Part shown: positions 26,501-34,863 of the stretch, one piece after another
Position numbering within the stretch: position 1 is the stretch's first letter
Layout: every line of letters starts with the position of its first letter
Assembly (NCBI GenBank): GCA_943372995.1
Contig: CALSAQ010000002.1
Span: forward strand, 372,001 to 436,000
Direction: 5' to 3'
Length of the DNA stretch: 64,000 nucleotides
Source of the DNA: CAJBVG01 sp943372995
GTDB taxonomy: Bacteria; Bacteroidota; Bacteroidia; Sphingobacteriales; Sphingobacteriaceae
Notes under the pieces: model-generated
Databases searched by the model: none
Seen by the model: the letters and a program-made list of their open reading frames with translations, nothing else
Told to the model about the DNA's origin: nothing
Program-made: the position numbers and the translations under genes

Positions 26501-29500
26501 GATGTTTTAAAATACAAACGTGGTTTATTTGTATTTGAAATCCCAATGTTGTCGGTGATGGTAGCAAAATTATTCAGTGTTCGGTTGGCAGCAGTACCAT
26601 TGGTCAATGGCTGAAAATTAATATTTGGCGGACTTCCATCCTGATTGACATATGTTCCAGCATCTGCGCCAATATCCGTTGGAGTTAAATTAGATCGAAT
26701 ACTACCGTCATAATCGTCAAATACTGATGCTATATATGTACCATTTTTTTCTGCACTAGTTTTTCCTTGTACATGCAAGTCTACAGCATTACTGTTACCA
26801 GTTGCATTTACTAGGTTAGGATTCGTCTGATGGGAAAGAAAGTCTAACCCTGACGCTTTTCTCCACGCAGATAAGCTGTAGTTGGCATTGTTATTTCTGA
26901 TTAATATCCCTCCAATACCATTAGCAAAATAGATATTATTATTGCTAGTTAAACCAGTAATTGAGGGCAGTTTTCCAGCAACGTAATATGCTACATTTAA
27001 TCCTGTTCCATTACTATTAGATCGATTGTTTACAAAAATGTTATTTTGTATTGCTCGTGTACTATTTGTCGCTCCACTATAAAATGCATAGGTATTGGTT
27101 GCCTCGGATGTAACCGCTGTCCCTCCTATAAATACGGTGTTGTGAAAATATGAGTTTGTTCCATCTTCTTCATATATGCCTCTAATGTTTTGAGCGGAAG
27201 TAATTGAATTCCCCTGATCATCTATTCCTAAACGTATCATATTATTTTGTATGGATGTTTTGGTATTATCCGAGTATAGCCCATAAATATTTCCATTAGA
27301 AAGACTTGCATTAGATATCGAATGAATAAAGTTTTTACTTATAAGTGCGTTACTTGCGGTGGATGAATTAAGTAATCCTATAATTGAAATATCTGTATTG
27401 ATATTTGTACTCACTAGAGCATGTATTGTATTACCATTTATGTTTTCATTTTCACCGAGGCTATTAATACCAACTATGGAAGCGTTATTACCAATTCCGT
27501 TTGCATTTGCATCTGAGCTTAGATTTTTAATGGTATTTGAAATTATGGATGAATGATTATATCCATCAGCATAAATTCCTGTTACAGTGTTTAATGAATT
27601 AGCTGCACCGGAGAGGTACGCATTGTTTATATTCGCAACAATGTTTTCTTTTATATTTAATAATCTACTGCATTTAATTCCAATAAATGATTGCACAGAA
27701 TTACTTGTACTGGGAGTGGCTAAATTTATACTATTGGCAGTATTCAAACTTCCAATAGTATTGCGATAGATGGTTATCGAATCACCAGTGTTAAATGATA
27801 TTCCTAAGAATTTATGTGAAACATTGTTCGAACTACCAAGAATTGTTATAGAGCCAATGTTGTTATTAGAAATATTGAAATAAGAATAATAAGATTCTAA
27901 ATATATTCCAGATGAATAGCCTGCAGTACTTGAGTTGGTAACTGAAATAGATCCTGTTCCTGTTGATGATCCAATTGTATTTCCAAGTGCTGTACCAATA
28001 TTTGCATTACCTCTAGAAAAATAGATTCCAGAGAAAACCCCTCCTGCTCCGATATTAGTATTTGAACTAAAATTAATGTTCCTAATATAGTTCCCATTCA
28101 CATTAGAAATTGTCCCCCCTTCTTGAGCCTCTACAGAAATTCCTTTAAAAGTGGTGTTGAAATTGCTTGTGGTCGTCCATGCTGAACCCAAAGCATTCGC
28201 CTCGCTACCACCTATGTAGTTGTTATCAATGTCGAAGTTATTACCTTGTTGATTTGCGATGTTGATGCCAACGATTCTAGCAGAATTTCCAGTAATTATT
28301 CTAGATGATGTTTGATAAATACTATTTCCTTTTATAATCCAAGCTGAATTACCACTTGTAATATTTATTCCAGTAGATAAAGAACTTGGGCTGTAAAAAT
28401 TGTAAATGTTATTATTTGCAATCGTTACTTCAGAGTTGAGTAAATTTACGTTACTACTACCTTCTGCGTATATTCCATGGTAGGCAGCAGTATTTGTTCC
28501 AGGAGAAGAGTTGCTACCAGCTCCGCAATCAATTTGATTAGAGTGAATCGTAATATGATCGTTTCCACTATTATTATGATATCCACTAGCAGTACTAAAA
28601 TTAATTACACCTGTATTATTTGCACTAAATACTGATTTTATATGGCAGAATTTTACGGTGTCGTAAGTTGCATCATTAATAAAACGGATTGCAGAACCCC
28701 CTCCCGAAGTACTGGTATTTTCAATTATTAAACTTGGAGTGTCAGTATCCCAATCTAGTCTTCCGTCTATAACAAAATGGTTCGCCCCATTAAAATCTAT
28801 TGTAGCTGTTGGGTTGTCTGAACTAATAATCAAACCAGGCACTGTGGGTTTAATAACTATGGTGCTGTTCGCATTCAGACCACTGATATAATTGAATGTA
28901 ATTGGAAAAGTTTCGTTTGTACTAGAGTAATCATCCTGAAGGGATAATATCGTTTGTCCGCCAATTCCTTGCAATTCGGCATCATTTAAGGCAGCGGTGA
29001 TTGAATTATAATCAGCTCCTACATTTCCAATTGTTTTATAACCCATAAAAGTTCCGCCTAGTGTAGCTGAGGTTAAACTAACATAATTAGAGCTGCGGGA
29101 TCCTGTAGATAATGTATATATTCTCCAATAGTAATTTGTTAAAGGATTTAATGACGTTGCAGCAGCCCCCATGTATTCAAAAGAATGGAGGTTTTCAATA
29201 TGATCAAAATTGACATTATCTGTTGATCGGTATAAGGCGAATCCAGTAATCCCAGTTGAAGGAGAAGGTAGGTCCCATTGCAGAGAAACATAATCTACAC
29301 CAGCATCACTTACAAAAAAGTTTGTTGGTAAATTTAGTGTATAGTTTTTAGGTGTTAAGCGGTATGTTCTTCTGTTTCCATTAACAGAGCTATTTAAATT
29401 TGTAATTGGTCCTGTGGTATTTATATAGCTATTCGGAATATAAGTTATGCTGGTAGAATTCGTTTGAGTTCGGAAATCTATAGAAGTACAATTTCCAATG

Positions 29501-30159
29501 TTTAAATTATTATTCGTAGCACTTTGAATAAAAAATCCAATACCTATGTCGTCATGATGATTAGTTATGGTAGAAACATACATTGTACCATAAACATATT
29601 CCACCATTCCTGTGTTTTCATACAATCTTATTTGGAAAGTAGCATCATTACTATAAGAGGTAGTATTGTAATAGATACACATATTTAAGTATTCCACTAC
29701 CAAGCATCTGTTGGGAGCATTGCCTATAATCTTATAATGTATTTTACCTAAAGAACCTGTTGTCATATCTGCAGCAAATGCAGATAAAAATGGTTGTGCT
29801 TCAGTCCCATGATTAAGGTCCTCATATTTGTATGTCAAAGGGTTATCTCCCAATGCTAGTATTCCATTAGAAGATACACTAAATTTTTGGTAGGGTTTTC
29901 CCATAAATACATATGTAAAACCAATATCAGTTACCACTGAAGTCTCATCATCTTGATAACTTCCAATTAATTGCTGTGTCCCCGTGCCCATATCTATGCT
30001 GTTGTTGTTTGCATCCAATGCTAACGATCCTGTAGTAGAAGTACTAAAAGTATAATCCACGGAACTAGGAGAATAAAATTGAGCATACCCATTTGCTGAA
30101 CAAAAAGCACTTATGAGTACTATTTTAATAAATATACGAATGTTGAAAAGAACCTTCAT
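23575..30159 (-). CDS. giant secreted beta-helix protein with extra N-terminal module and T9SS domain (paralogue 3)
   Basis: A 2194-residue secreted protein. After a signal peptide (about 1-26) it has an N-terminal module (27-275) absent from the two paralogues, beginning with a Y-T-F-S-T-S-T-T-G-S-L segment. A fibronectin type III-like domain follows (about 276-365, with VSLQWDLPSP and ALYRSTDNVNF). From about 366 it follows the paralogue plan: G-Y-K-T-I-G-N-V-G-A-D-Y opening, first beta-helix, Ig-like linker, second beta-helix and a C-terminal T9SS domain with YPNPSSDILNV and FIKK. It is more diverged than the other two, so it may be the oldest copy. It is first in the tandem and separated from the second by 199 bp of hairpin-rich DNA. 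Confidence 0.85.
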   Translation of the reverse strand: MKVLFNIRIFIKIVLISAFCSANGYAQFYSPSSVDYTFSTSTTGSLALDANNNSIDMGTGTQQLIGSYQDDETSVVTDIGFTYVFMGKPYQKFSVSSNGILALGDNPLTYKYEDLNHGTEAQPFLSAFAADMTTGSLGKIHYKIIGNAPNRCLVVEYLNMCIYYNTTSYSNDATFQIRLYENTGMVEYVYGTMYVSTITNHHDDIGIGFFIQSATNNNLNIGNCTSIDFRTQTNSTSITYIPNSYINTTGPITNLNSSVNGNRRTYRLTPKNYTLNLPTNFFVSDAGVDYVSLQWDLPSPSTGITGFALYRSTDNVNFDHIENLHSFEYMGAAATSLNPLTNYYWRIYTLSTGSRSSNYVSLTSATLGGTFMGYKTIGNVGADYNSITAALNDAELQGIGGQTILSLQDDYSSTNETFPITFNYISGLNANSTIVIKPTVPGLIISSDNPTATIDFNGANHFVIDGRLDWDTDTPSLIIENTSTSGGGSAIRFINDATYDTVKFCHIKSVFSANNTGVINFSTASGYHNNSGNDHITIHSNQIDCGAGSNSSPGTNTAAYHGIYAEGSSNVNLLNSEVTIANNNIYNFYSPSSLSTGINITSGNSAWIIKGNSIYQTSSRIITGNSARIVGINIANQQGNNFDIDNNYIGGSEANALGSAWTTTSNFNTTFKGISVEAQEGGTISNVNGNYIRNINFSSNTNIGAGGVFSGIYFSRGNANIGTALGNTIGSSTGTGSISVTNSSTAGYSSGIYLESYYSYFNISNNNIGSITILGSSNNVSHKFLGISFNTGDSITIYRNTIGSLNTANSINLATPSTSNSVQSFIGIKCSRLLNIKENIVANINNAYLSGAANSLNTVTGIYADGYNHSSIISNTIKNLSSDANANGIGNNASIVGINSLGENENINGNTIHALVSTNINTDISIIGLLNSSTASNALISKNFIHSISNASLSNGNIYGLYSDNTKTSIQNNMIRLGIDDQGNSITSAQNIRGIYEEDGTNSYFHNTVFIGGTAVTSEATNTYAFYSGATNSTRAIQNNIFVNNRSNSNGTGLNVAYYVAGKLPSITGLTSNNNIYFANGIGGILIRNNNANYSLSAWRKASGLDFLSHQTNPNLVNATGNSNAVDLHVQGKTSAEKNGTYIASVFDDYDGSIRSNLTPTDIGADAGTYVNQDGSPPNINFQPLTNGTAANRTLNNFATITDNIGISNTNKPRLYFKTSTDSNTFGGNTSSDNGWKYVIASNSTSPYSFTINYSILFGGSVTDGTIIEYFIVAQDDSNNISSYPEGAGASTNPPVANVNSKPSFVFSYTIYTSTIGGSINVGVGQTYTSLTGVGGLFQAINTKIVTDDITIKVTSNLTEDGTVALNHLSEDPYQNGFSVTIKSNNSFIKTISGTNVADGVPMININGADNVFIDGRFGFSGPCLTFRNTNTDSTKTGPVILFNNSSTGCNAFFVTIESNASNSNIGSITIGDVGTNSVEIQSCRIREANGGTFGKPRNCIYSNSEFNWLNIISNKIYNFYNYGLLLKKVADSCSILNNSFYCNTIQTTPITCISVQSGNEHNISNNYIGGEIEDADGVWVCSENVSFTCISSSGSMNIANSIQNNTIRGIQLNGNAKNTFTGIEVLSGKANIGTENGNYIGNSVLPITVYGDSSTTGIMISSNDEINISNNTINYIYANGEGSNVSLKGIHYCGKASPFISSNIITNLVSSGSSTDHDSTVSVCGLLSNNISLNTSIIGNQIYNLSAIHPTASTLCMGIAYSTANDTGHYLSNATISKNAIHSLSNLSNNTSAGIYGIYLFNSNPSINYHQSLSTLSNNMISLSNGTDTNGINIKGIYAKSINVENSIFYNSIYIGGTSNTPSNTYCFERNDISKNYIKNNIFINKRSSTVGKNYSFGNTTTNPNTNWISSAVDYNLYYTSNPATTAYWSGDKTFSDFKTASSSSANSKNVDVNLFDPDFGDLHIDGNSIGSPDLQGTVIASITEDFDGEARPNVIGLPYIGADEVISNPLPLSLLTFTGYAKEAVNVLSWTTASEINSSYFEIQRLNSQKEFSAIGKVNATSMNKEINSYQFDDNNYNRFESIAYYRLKMVDKNNSSKYSEVIAVKRNTKSIIDLSIYPNPSSDILNVLISTVGENEFQLKLFDMLGKVVYETHSISNKQILNININELPPGLYSIQVIGMDENITKKFIKK

Positions 30160-30343
30160 TGTTGATTTTTTTATGATTAATTTCTGTGACGCAATGTACT
30201 TTGATAAACATTTCTATTTAACCTCTATTGCGATTAAGAGATTCCTAAGTGGTTGATAATAAAATATATACTGTTGGAATACTCTATTAGTTGGATTGAG
30301 CCATTATTTCACATATTGACAATAATTACATACCTTAGATAGT

Positions 30344-30625
30344 ATGATACTTGTTAAAAAGACAGCTGTACTGCAAACGGTTGGAATATTATTATTGGTG
30401 GTATTGATAAATTCCTGTTGTGCAAAAAAGAAAAAGGAGAGTGGCTTAAGTTCAAATTTACTGAAGGTATGCCCAGAAGAATGGATTCAAAACAAGATGC
30501 CTGGACCTGATACGCAACAGCAGAATGAATATTTTATTTTAGAAGGAAAAAGGCGAGAGCTAAAGGAGTTCGATTTAGAATGGATAAAGAAGAACTGTGA
30601 TATTAAGCCACAGATAGTATACTAG
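30344..30625 (+). CDS. small lipoprotein of unknown function
   Basis: A 93-residue lipoprotein: a hydrophobic N terminus (about 8-22), lipobox ending at C25 (INSC), then a Lys-rich stretch. The mature part of about 68 residues contains CPEEWIQNKMPG and ends with an E-W-I-K-K-N-C segment, so two further cysteines could form a disulfide. It starts 39 bp before the S8 protease gene on the same strand and is probably co-transcribed with it. I do not recognise the family, although small lipoproteins of this kind precede other secreted-protein genes in Bacteroidota. Confidence 0.6.
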   Translation: MILVKKTAVLQTVGILLLVVLINSCCAKKKKESGLSSNLLKVCPEEWIQNKMPGPDTQQQNEYFILEGKRRELKEFDLEWIKKNCDIKPQIVY

Positions 30626-30663
30626 TTGCATATTGAATAAAATAAATCTCTATAAACAAACAA

Positions 30664-33519
30664 ATGAAACAAACTAAATTAAAAGTGCGCATTGCTGCTA
30701 TGGTAGGTTTTGCGTTTCTAACACCCCTTGTTTTTGCCGGTAATCCAAATCAGCAATCAAACAGGAAATTTGTAATGCCTAAAGCAGTTACAAGTACAGA
30801 TTATCAACAAAAAACAGTAGTGGTTAAAATTGATCCTAATCAGAAATCAACTTTAGGTAAATCGAGTATATCCTTACCTGCTGTACAATCTATTTTTCAA
30901 AAAATTGGTGCATCGTCGGTTAGCATGATGTTTCCTAATGCTGTAACTGCAGCGAGTAGAATGCCTGATGGTTCGATAAGTCCAGATATTAGTACAATTT
31001 ATAAAATCCAGTATAGCGCAGATATTCCTTTAGAGGATGTAATCAACGAGTTACTGAGCGTTAAAGAAGTTTTGTATGCAGAACCTTCATATATCTACAG
31101 AGTTTCTTATCGTCCGAACGACCCTGATACAGGTGGGACTACTAATTATTATCAGCGTATAATTAAAGCTTATGAAGCTTGGGATGTATTCAAAGGGGAT
31201 ACAAGTGTAGTGATTGGTATTATAGATACAGGAGGAGATTTAGACCATCCAGATTTAGCGGCAAATGTTAAATATAATTATGCAGATCCTATAGACGGGG
31301 TGGATAATGATAACGATGGATATATTGATAATTTTAAAGGATGGGATTTTGTAGGTCCGAATTCATCAAGCTTTACACCCGATGGAGATCCTAATGTACA
31401 AGCTGGCGGTAACGACCATGGTGTACACGTAGGCGGCGATGCATCAGCTGTTGCAGATAATGGTGTAGGTATTGCTGGTGTTGGTTTTAAAAGTAAATTA
31501 CTTTTTGTTAAATGTACTCCAGATCCTTACGAGAACGCTATTTACACAGGGTACGAAGGTATAGTGTATGCAGCAGATCATGGTGCTGCAATTATTAATT
31601 GCTCTTGGGGTGGACCAGGTGGTGGTTCAACAGGTCAGGATGTAATTAATTATGCAATATCTAAAGGATCTTTAGTTGTTGCTGCAGCAGGTAACGATAA
31701 TACAGAGGTAGCAACATTTTTCCCTACTTCATACAAAGGGGTGTTATGCGTAGGATCTACAACTTCACAAGATAGAAGATCAAGTTTTTCAAATTACGGA
31801 TATAGTATCGACGTGTCGGCTCCAGGTTCTGGAATTTACAGCACAGTTTACAATAACTCTTATGCATCGTATGATGGAACTTCAATGGCATCACCTATTG
31901 CAGCAGGAGCTGCTGCATTAGTGAAAGGTCAATTCCCTCAATATAATCCTTTGCAAGTTGCCGAACAATTACGTGTTACTTGTGATGATATTTCAGGAAA
32001 ACAAAGTTCATCATTTAAAGATAAAGTGGGTAAAGGAAGAATAAATGTATATAAAGCATTAACTGTTGTTTCTCCATCTGTTCGTTCTACTAGTATTGCA
32101 CTAGCAGATAATAACAATGGTTCTTATTTACCTGGTGATACAGTAACTATTGCTTTGGAGGTAATGAATTATTTAGCCGCAACAACTAATTTGCAAATAG
32201 CAATGTCATCGCCAAGTGCAAACATTGTAGCTCTTGGTGCTGCTCAATCTATTGGTGTTTTAGGCACTATGCAAAAAACAACAGTAAATGGATTTAGATT
32301 TTACATTAAACCAACAGCTGGTCAGAATGAAGCTGTTACTTTAAAATTTAGTTATACTGATGGTTCTACATATACTGATGCTGAATTTTTAGGAGTAGAA
32401 GTAAATATTTCAACATTAAATATCACAGTTAATCAAATAGCAAGTACTGCTACAGGTAATGGTCGTGTGGGTTATAGAAATGGTGATGCAACAGGTGGGT
32501 TAGGTGTTACTTATAAAGGTGTAAACATGTTGTACGAAGCATCGTTTATGGTTGGAGTTTCTTCATCGCAAGTATCTAATAATGCACGTAATGAAACAGC
32601 AACTCCTGATGAGCATTTCAATACCACGAAAAGAATTGGTAAAGTATCGGAGCCGGGTGTTGATTTTTATGCAAAAGGAGAATTTAATGATGCAGCAGCA
32701 ACATTGCCAATAAACATTACTGTAAAACATAGAGCATTAGCTTGGGCAACAAATCCTGATGATAAATACTTCATTGTAGAGTATAGAGTAAAATCAGCAT
32801 CTGCTATCCCTAGCGCTTATGTAGGGATGTTTTACGATTGGGACATTGCTTCAGCTGCCAATAATAAAATTCAATACGATACTACATTACGTATGGGATA
32901 TGCTTCTTCATTTGTAAGTACAGATCCTATGGCTGCGGTTAAAATTTTATCAACAACAGCTTTGCCTGCATACTATGGTCAATCGCACTCAGTACCAGGT
33001 GATCCTCAAGAAGGTGGTTATTCTATCTCAGAAAAATATACAACTCTTTCTAGTGGTATAGTTAATGCCGAATACGGATTATCAGGAAGTGGTATTGATG
33101 CGATGTATACTATTGGAGCTGGTCCGTATTCAATCGATGCATCTAATGATGCGGTATTTGCTGTAGCAGTAATTGCTGGTGATGATTTGGCAGATTTACA
33201 GGCTAGCGCTGCCGCTGCTCAAGCTAAGTATGATAATTTTGTAAAAACTCTTGGAGTAAATGATAAGAAAGAAAATCAACATGCATTTATTTATCCAAAC
33301 CCGAGTTCTTCAGAATTGCATATAGTTATACCTAATGAATCAAATCATGTAAGTATAAATATTGTGGATGCTTTAGGAAGAGTAGTATACACAGAAGACT
33401 TCAGTGGCTTAAACGATACTTTTTTATTGGATAACTTGAAACTCGCTAACGGAGTTTATTCAGTAATAGTAAAAACTGATGAAGGTAATTTTGTAAATAA
33501 ATTGGCTATTCAAAATTAG
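30664..33519 (+). CDS. secreted S8 (subtilisin-like) serine protease with T9SS sorting domain
   Basis: A 951-residue secreted peptidase. A signal peptide (1-25, ending FAG) and a prodomain-like region (about 45-150) precede the S8 catalytic domain (about 178-455). The triad is visible: D188 in IIDTGGD, H252 in DHGVHVGG and S407 in GTSMASP, with oxyanion N344 in AAGND. The His motif reads HGVHVGG instead of the usual HGTHVAG. An acidic insert with DGVDNDNDGYID (211-222) may bind Ca. The C-terminal half is beta-rich, and the end is a T9SS sorting domain (YPNPSSSELHI, about 875 onward). It probably degrades protein outside the cell or matures surface proteins. The stop codon begins a heptamer array. 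Confidence 0.92.
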   Translation: MKQTKLKVRIAAMVGFAFLTPLVFAGNPNQQSNRKFVMPKAVTSTDYQQKTVVVKIDPNQKSTLGKSSISLPAVQSIFQKIGASSVSMMFPNAVTAASRMPDGSISPDISTIYKIQYSADIPLEDVINELLSVKEVLYAEPSYIYRVSYRPNDPDTGGTTNYYQRIIKAYEAWDVFKGDTSVVIGIIDTGGDLDHPDLAANVKYNYADPIDGVDNDNDGYIDNFKGWDFVGPNSSSFTPDGDPNVQAGGNDHGVHVGGDASAVADNGVGIAGVGFKSKLLFVKCTPDPYENAIYTGYEGIVYAADHGAAIINCSWGGPGGGSTGQDVINYAISKGSLVVAAAGNDNTEVATFFPTSYKGVLCVGSTTSQDRRSSFSNYGYSIDVSAPGSGIYSTVYNNSYASYDGTSMASPIAAGAAALVKGQFPQYNPLQVAEQLRVTCDDISGKQSSSFKDKVGKGRINVYKALTVVSPSVRSTSIALADNNNGSYLPGDTVTIALEVMNYLAATTNLQIAMSSPSANIVALGAAQSIGVLGTMQKTTVNGFRFYIKPTAGQNEAVTLKFSYTDGSTYTDAEFLGVEVNISTLNITVNQIASTATGNGRVGYRNGDATGGLGVTYKGVNMLYEASFMVGVSSSQVSNNARNETATPDEHFNTTKRIGKVSEPGVDFYAKGEFNDAAATLPINITVKHRALAWATNPDDKYFIVEYRVKSASAIPSAYVGMFYDWDIASAANNKIQYDTTLRMGYASSFVSTDPMAAVKILSTTALPAYYGQSHSVPGDPQEGGYSISEKYTTLSSGIVNAEYGLSGSGIDAMYTIGAGPYSIDASNDAVFAVAVIAGDDLADLQASAAAAQAKYDNFVKTLGVNDKKENQHAFIYPNPSSSELHIVIPNESNHVSINIVDALGRVVYTEDFSGLNDTFLLDNLKLANGVYSVIVKTDEGNFVNKLAIQN

Positions 33520-33572
33520 TAACTAGTGACTGGTGACTAGTGACTGGTACAAGTAACTAGTCACAGTCACCA
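33518..33572. repeat. heptamer tandem array with inverted tail between convergent genes
   Basis: Four units in register, AGTAACT, AGTGACT, GGTGACT and AGTGACT (33518-33545), are followed by a looser part containing AGTAACT and two inverted AGTCAC units. The array begins inside the protease stop codon (33517-33519) and runs toward the thymidine kinase 3' end. GTGACT/AGTCAC arms could pair. Confidence 0.7.
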
Positions 33573-33587
33573 ATTACTAAATATCAG

Positions 33588-34163
33588 TTATCCAAGATTA
33601 AAGCACACTCTGCATCTCGGTTCGTAACTTTCTTTTTCACCGAGTAATACTTGATTATCATTTTCTACTTTACGGAATGAGTGACTGGCAGAACTGCCGC
33701 ATTGTACACATACCGCTTGTACTTTAGTTACATATTCGGCAATAGCCATTAAACTGGGCATTGGTCCAAAAGGTTGTCCGAGATAATCCATATCTAAACC
33801 TGCTACAATAACTCTTACACCTTTACTCGCTAGTTTCACACATACTGATGGTAATTCATCATCGAAAAATTGAGCTTCATCAATCCCTACTACCTGAACA
33901 TTATTCGATAAAAGTAAGATGGATTCTGAACTTGTAACCGGTGTAGATTGTATAGAATTTAAATCATGAGAAACAATGGCCTTATCGTCGTAACGAGTAT
34001 CAATTGCGGGTTTAAAAATTTCGCAAGTGAGTTTTGCATACTCAGATCTTTTTAATCTACGGATAAGTTCTTCGGTTTTCCCCGAAAACATAGATCCGCA
34101 AATCACTTCAATACTGCCTCTGGTTAATTGTTTGCGCTGAAATGGTTCATTAAATAAGGTCAT
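33588..34163 (-). CDS. tdk: thymidine kinase (type II)
   Basis: A 191-residue cytosolic enzyme that phosphorylates thymidine with ATP (pyrimidine salvage). Visible are Walker A GSMFSGKT (23-30), the VVGIDEAQFF segment with likely catalytic base E96, and a Zn site C152-x2-C155 with C184-x2-C187. The length and layout match bacterial type II kinases. It is divergent from the hypothetical gene at 34237, with 73 bp between the starts. The Shine-Dalgarno-free start fits the phylum. No other nucleotide salvage gene is adjacent. Confidence 0.95.
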   Translation of the reverse strand: MTLFNEPFQRKQLTRGSIEVICGSMFSGKTEELIRRLKRSEYAKLTCEIFKPAIDTRYDDKAIVSHDLNSIQSTPVTSSESILLLSNNVQVVGIDEAQFFDDELPSVCVKLASKGVRVIVAGLDMDYLGQPFGPMPSLMAIAEYVTKVQAVCVQCGSSASHSFRKVENDNQVLLGEKESYEPRCRVCFNLG

Positions 34164-34236
34164 ATTTCCAGATTGTTGGGGTGAAAATACAAAATTTATC
34201 CAACTGAAAATGTATATTTACCTCATCAAGATTAAA

Positions 34237-34863
34237 ATGGACAAACAAGTATATATAGATAAAATCGCATTAATTAGCGAAGAGTTGCAGTTATTAGCCA
34301 CTAATTGGATTCGTAACGATTATGTATTGGATCCCATAGAGGTTGAAACCTATTTGTCGAACTTAAGGTATTTACAAGAACAAGCTTCACTTCTAAAACA
34401 AATGCTTGAGTCTCAAGCAAAACAAGAATCTGAGAATGTTCATGTACACATTTCGAGTATACCTACTCGTAAATCTGTTCAATTTCCTGAAGAAGAAATA
34501 CCAGTTGAAGAACCTAAAGCACATACCCCAGAAATTGCAGAAGAAGAATTCGCAGCTGAATTGAGCTTACATGAAAAACTTTCGAGCCAAATGAAAGAAA
34601 GCTCTTTAGCCGATTCATTGAAAAATAGTTTTTTTCAGAAAGAATTTAGCTTCTCTTTAAATGAGCGTTTTTTCTTTATCAATGAATTGTTCAATGCTGA
34701 TCAAAAGGATTTTGATAAGGTCGTTGCTCATTTAGCCACACTCGATTCTTGGGAAGAAGTAGAGTTTTACTTAAATGCTACTTGTACTATTCCATACAAT
34801 TGGGAAACTAAAGAAGAAGCAAGAACAAAATTCTACGAATTTCTTCAAAAAAGATTTAGTTAA
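34237..34863 (+). CDS. conserved Bacteroidota hypothetical protein
   Basis: A 208-residue soluble, acidic protein without signal peptide. The N terminus (about 1-60) is helical with Leu-rich heptads, a linker (65-115) is rich in Glu and Pro, and the C-terminal domain (about 120-208) shows SLADSLKNS, FSLNERFFFINELFN and LDSWEEVEFYL. That last domain resembles a widespread but uncharacterised Bacteroidota family, often encoded near housekeeping genes. The ATG at 34237 gives MDKQVYIDKI, and nine extra codons upstream are possible. Its 3' end overlaps the convergent OppA-like gene by 8 bp. Function is unknown. Confidence 0.7.
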   Translation: MDKQVYIDKIALISEELQLLATNWIRNDYVLDPIEVETYLSNLRYLQEQASLLKQMLESQAKQESENVHVHISSIPTRKSVQFPEEEIPVEEPKAHTPEIAEEEFAAELSLHEKLSSQMKESSLADSLKNSFFQKEFSFSLNERFFFINELFNADQKDFDKVVAHLATLDSWEEVEFYLNATCTIPYNWETKEEARTKFYEFLQKRFS

